Positions 60,192 through 64,000 of a DNA stretch of 64,000 nt are shown here, in pieces (the stretch's first letter is position 1; the number at the start of each line of letters is the position of its first letter). A program made the position numbers and the translations under genes. Source of the stretch: Glandiceps talaboti (lineage: Eukaryota; Hemichordata; Enteropneusta; Spengelidae); contig NC_135553.1 of NCBI RefSeq assembly GCF_964340395.1, positions 17,759,501 through 17,823,500 of the forward strand. Direction: 5' to 3'. The notes under the pieces were generated by a model. The model did no database searches. It was not told the DNA's origin and worked only from the letters and a program-made list of their open reading frames with translations.

Positions 60192-62734
60192 CCATTTACC
60201 TTTACCACTGAATCGCAGAAAAGATTATATTTTACCTTTATATTGGTCAAATGTTTCCTTGTGTTCATCAATCTTCTCTTGGACGAGATTTAGAAATCTA
60301 CCAGTAACTTCTCTCATCTGTTTCTCTCCACTGGTCAATGGAATGTAACGAAGCAATGGAATCAGGTCGGCCAACAAACCACCATTTATAAATACATCAT
60401 GAGATTCTTTGAACATGGCCATAATCTTTTTTAACTCTGGATCATCTACCATGGTATACCTTATCAAAGACACATATACTATTATTTACGCCTAAGAAAA
60501 ACAATAGTTTGGTTCAGGTCACCTAGTTTTCACTGTCGATCGTAAATATTTGTTTAACATATTCATGAAAAACATAATAAATCGCGAAAATTGTGAAGTA
60601 GTGGAATCAGATGTAATACTTTGCGTCATCATAAAAAGACAATATAAAACTGTTCTTTTAATATGTAATGGTAGTACATCTGATTGGAGGACACCAGTAA
60701 CACAGAGACTATATGGAAAACATGGGAACACATAACTACCTGAACTAGACATATATATATATATATATATATATCCTACCTACTGCCACATATTCTAAAA
60801 TTGAGCGTTATCTGAACCACACAATGTTTGGGGGGCGTTATACACCGAATTATTCTGTTCGACAAAACTTACTAATGTTACAGGCCTTTTCTGTCAAAAA
60901 CAGAATGATGGTGTGGTAATGTGTCACCTGATAATCTGCTATGAAAACGAACTATATGTATTATGAGAATATGCTACAGTAAACTAGAAATAAAATATGC
61001 ATATCTAAAACAAACTGTTGTTAACTTACAGGAGTAGCTACTGCTACATATGAAGAAGATTATCCCCCTCATTCGTATACTCATTAGTGATGTGGTGATG
61101 AACTTGCATGATACAAAACCATGAGCCTAAACTTACCTTTTACCAAACGACAGATTACATATTATATTTGCTATCATTGCAAATATTATTGGTCTGGTTT
61201 CAACTGGTTCTCCATCTTTGATTTGTTCCATCAGTTGAGGAAGTGCATCTTCACTGATAACCTTCTCTAAACCCTCGCCACTGGCATAACGCCTTGAGTT
61301 ATATAACATAAACAAATGTTGATAGAGAGCATCACGAAACACAAAACATTGAACCATGCTATTATCAGAAATATCAGTCATTTGGCGTGGTATCAGTAGA
61401 CATAACTTTCCTATATTTGACTACCGGTTTGAAAAGGGAGATTGTTCAGAAAATACAGCGCCAGTTGCAGTCAACGAAGCTGTTCTTGCAAAACGCTAAT
61501 CTTAACATGTAATTGTTCAGTTGGCGTGTAATTTTATTTGATCGGTAACGGGGGGGGGGGGGGAGTAAACAAGGAAAGAATTGCGATTTGGAAATCCTGA
61601 TTTTCATATAGTCGGAGGGGAAAACATGGAATTGTGGGGCAGAGGTGGAAAGTGTTCTTATACAGTGTACCATCATAGGTAATACACAATGTGTACGTCA
61701 AAATAAATTCACAATATTGGATGGATGGTGGACTGGCGGGCAAGTTAAAACCCAGTGGGAGGGAGGGCATATATCTTTCACCACCAGTGGGAGGGGAAAG
61801 GGCACATACGAACAGCCAAACTCCCTCCCCTACAACTGATAATGGGGGGGGGCGAGTTTATTAAAAACATCATGTGTAGTTTCAAACAACATATATAATC
61901 AATAAAAAACACAAATCTGCCCATTGGTTGCACCAGGAATATACGATTAGAGTCCATGGCACCTTCATCAACTCTGGTGTACAATGCCAGATACTTAAAA
62001 TCATGACAATAAATCATATCCATATTGATATAATACCTTACAAGTGCGTAGTAATAAGTGAATATACAACTAATGTCTAGTGTCAGTCATTTTACAGGGT
62101 GATATTTGCAGTATCAAACTTTCGTAAATCAGAGATAGACATGTTTGTCTATAATTCTATTTGTTTTGTGAGTGATTCCTACTGGTTGCTAAATACCGTT
62201 GCTGCTAGAGGTCACTTTTCAGGTAAAAAAACGCTGGGACGTCATACCTGGAGAATGGTCTCGAGTGGGAGGATGTGGGGCAATATTTGGCAACATACTT
62301 ATTATATGTCACCTGGGACAGGATTATTATGGAATTAAAAATCTAACAGTTACATTTCAAAATGAAGTCACTTCTACATTATACACGTAAATCACACATC
62401 CGAGTGATCACATGATACAAGTCAAAATGACGTAGGTCTCTCGGTCTCGGAGTCTAGATTTAAAATGTATTCAATCATGTATACTACATGAAAATTAAAA
62501 GTGCCTGTGATAACAGTACAGCGGTTGATACATAACAACACAATTGTACTAATGCAATGTATCTTAGACAAAAATCCTCTGTTATTTAATTCCAAACACA
62601 ACGACATAAACTACCCCTCCCCAATAAAAGAACTACTTACCTTATTGCTTGGTGTACCAATTTTCTGTGATATTTCCATGCAGATGTGAAGTCCGCAAGG
62701 GCTATGTCTTTGCTGCCTTCTGACGCAATGTCCG
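56749..62734 (-). CDS. Cytochrome P450 gene E, partial at 5' end (exons 3-9 visible)
   Basis: Exons 3-9: 62641-62734, 61137-61292, 60236-60459, 59681-59800, 57770-58009, 57241-57339, 56749-56996. Exons 1-2 lie beyond the right edge. Most divergent member: one extra codon in exon 5 (YTMVDDPELKK), R-R-Y-A-S-G at the start of exon 4, and VLEAGLDTT before the I-helix. C-helix W-K-Y-H-R, K-helix EALR, PERF and FSAGRRVCVGEALA are kept. All visible donors are GT, including exon 3 (GTAAGT), where A-D have GC. There is no relic second exon 3. It therefore looks like the outgroup and shows the ancestral state. Intron 6 holds a tRNA-derived SINE; intron 2 a ~110-bp tandem repeat. The visible frame is open (1181 nt). 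Confidence 0.92.
58511..58815 (+). mobile_element. tRNA-derived SINE in gene E intron 6
   Basis: Box A-like TGGTTAGAGTGCCGG near 58530 and box B-like GGTTCGAGCTC at 58565-58575, about 35 bp apart, as in a tRNA head. A unique body follows, and the 3' end is AAAGCGCTTTATAAAA with ATT repeats, an L2-like LINE tail. Confidence 0.75.
58830..58867 (+). mobile_element. Second, truncated SINE head
   Basis: ATGGTTAGAGTGGCCGGCTT and the next bases repeat the head of the SINE just upstream, then stop before box B. Confidence 0.65.
58960..59270 (-). mobile_element. Decayed piece of the Harbinger-like element
   Basis: GGGGAGACCCTAGGACCC, CTGTCTTGTAAAG and the terminal-like AATAAGTGATGGGAGAGGGT with GTCAACCTGTTTTG match copy 1 in reverse or near-terminal parts. 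Boundaries unclear. Confidence 0.4.
60117..60190. repeat. (CA)n microsatellite, gene E intron 5
   Basis: About 36 CA units just beyond exon 5. Confidence 0.95.
60460..61136. other. Gene E intron 4
   Basis: Contains a short (AT)n run at 60748-60773; nothing else recognised. Confidence 0.4.
61293..62640. other. Gene E intron 3
   Basis: G-run at 61549-61563 and G-rich filler at 61730-61860. No relic exon 3 is found here, unlike genes A-D. Confidence 0.45.
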
Positions 62735-62869
62735 CTAAATAGATTTATTTCATTAGAAGAATAAAATAAATAGCACCAATGGCATTGTAGCACAACTGTA
62801 CACTTTATAAAAATGTTTACTCATACGCTGATCCATGCTAGGTATAGGTGTTCATTTGCTGAATGACTA

Positions 62870-63500
62870 TGTAGTTGCCAACCCTGTTGTTATCTTTGCA
62901 ATATACGCAATCATTTGGCTGTTGCTATGGGCGTGGTCATCTTGCTAGACATATTTGCATACATTTTTTGAATGTTCGTTCACTTGACTGTAATACACAT
63001 GATCATTTGGCTGTTGCTATGGGCGTGGTCTTGTTGCTAGGTATATTTTCATACATTTTTTGAATGTTCATTCATTTGTCTATTAATCCCTGTTGTTATC
63101 TTTACAATGTACGAGGTCATTTAGCTGTTACTATTGGCGTGGTCTTGTTGCTAGGCACACTTACATACATTTTTGAATGTTTATTCACTTGTCTATTAAT
63201 CCCTGTTATCTTTGCAATATGTGTGATCATTTGGCTGTTGCCATGGGCGTGGTCTTCTTGCTAGGCATATTTGCAGACACTTTTTTGAATTTTTGTTCAC
63301 TTGTCTTAGAATCCCTGTTATCTTTGTGAAATACACCATCGTTTTGGTGTTGCTATGGACGTGGTCAAGGTTGCTAGGGGTATTTGCATACATTTATTGG
63401 ATGTTTACTCACTTACCCTACCAGATGATGTTATTATCTGACCAAAATATACTACCATTTGGTTGTTGCTAAGGGCATGGTCATGGTTTCTAGGGCCAAT
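62870..63500. repeat. ~93-117-bp tandem repeat in gene E intron 2
   Basis: Core TTTGGCTGTTGCTATGGGCG and TGGTC recurs about six times (near 62929, 63022, 63136, 63245, 63357, 63474). Single relatives occur at about 9680 and 11200. Confidence 0.8.
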
Positions 63501-64000
63501 TGTATCAAAATATTTTGAAAAAAAAAATCTACAGAATAACACTTCTAGAAACAGCTCACCATGTTTCAGTCTCACTGACCAAGTACATTTTGAGATATAT
63601 GTTTAGACCAAAATTCACATTTTACACCTAATTTGCATATCACTGATGAGATCATTATATGTTTAACATTTCTCCACCTATACATCTCTAGATGCATCCC
63701 CATTAAATTTCAACCCAATCTGCTCAGTAGTTTTGGAATGAAAGAGTTTTGATCAAAAAGAGCCCTAATTTTCAAATCACTGATGGAATCATCATGTCAT
63801 GAACATTTCTTAATCTAAAATCCCCTAAGAATGTTCCCACCAAATTTCTATCCAAATGCTGGAGCTTTAACCGGCCAAACACAGTATGATCATTGAGGTC
63901 TTGATTTGACTCTATTTTTTTCCCCATAAAATGTGTGACTTTTTATGCTTTGTACAAACTGTTTTTTTGAATGCCTAAGGATTGTGCATATAAATGAACC
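63500..64000. repeat. Intron-2 repeat shared by the P450 genes
   Basis: TAATTTGCATATCACTGATG and TACATCTCTAGATGCATCCC with AAATTTCAACCC match intron 2 of A (4030-4210), B (15960-16140) and D (37890-38010), so it was present before the array expanded. Confidence 0.6.

Noticed and set aside
62870-63500. CRISPR-like array
   Set aside because: Units vary in length and have no constant repeat with unique spacers; this is a eukaryotic intron.

Overview
The window is animal nuclear DNA: AT-rich, intron-rich, full of microsatellites and decayed transposons, with no bacterial-type gene packing. The species cannot be named from the sequence. An invertebrate, probably marine, is my guess from the repeat style and the expanded clan-2 P450 cluster. 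The main content is a head-to-tail tandem array of cytochrome P450 genes, all on the minus strand, so each gene reads from high to low coordinates.

Each complete gene has nine coding exons. They encode, in order: (1) an N-terminal membrane anchor and PPGP hinge, (2) the strands after it, (3) the C-helix WxxxR, (4-6) the middle helices, (7) the I-helix AGLDTT and K-helix ExxR, (8) the stretch leading to the PERF motif, and (9) the haem-binding loop FSAGRRVCVG and C-terminus. I placed all splice sites by eye and the phases close. Gene B (11622-17096) and gene C (20345-27612) each give 505 codons plus stop. Gene D (33370-39925) gives 507. Gene A (left edge, exons 5-1, to 5154) carries a 7-bp frameshift. 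Gene E (56749 to the right edge, exons 9-3 visible) is the most divergent. A gutted copy P (31246-32074) keeps only a first coding exon and part of a last exon. The motifs fit microsomal monooxygenases of the CYP2 clan (CYP1/CYP17/CYP2-like). Substrates are unknown.

Upstream of genes A-D lies a conserved block with a probable non-coding 5'UTR exon (donor at 7731, 18686, 29944, 44760). Close to it are a CACGTG box and, except in D, a perfect TGACGTCA site. About 400 bp of 3' flank with an AATAAA signal is shared by B, C and D. The duplicated unit was therefore a whole gene with its flanks.

Layout: 1-5154 gene A, with a 1980-bp Harbinger-like element in intron 4. 5155-8000 is the A leader intron and promoter. 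8000-11480 holds repeats and a LINE fragment. 11622-17096 is gene B and 17100-19000 its leader. 19440-19850 is a repeat element. 20345-27612 is gene C and 27618-30200 its leader. 30066-31375 is a segmental duplicate of 55470-56870. 31246-32074 is P. 33370-39925 is gene D. 39931-45000 is the D leader intron and promoter, with two DNA transposons. 45160-55460 is a gene-poor repeat region (LINE relic, hairpins, TIR element, microsatellites). 56749-64000 is gene E.

The most informative observations are: an exon-3 donor that is GC in A-D but GT in E; a relic second copy of exon 3 in A-D; a Trp-to-Cys change in the WxxxR motif of gene D; a Harbinger-like element whose TAA target is seen empty in sister genes; and a dispersed element made of hairpin, microsatellite and ~133-bp repeats that resembles pearl/Helentron-type elements.
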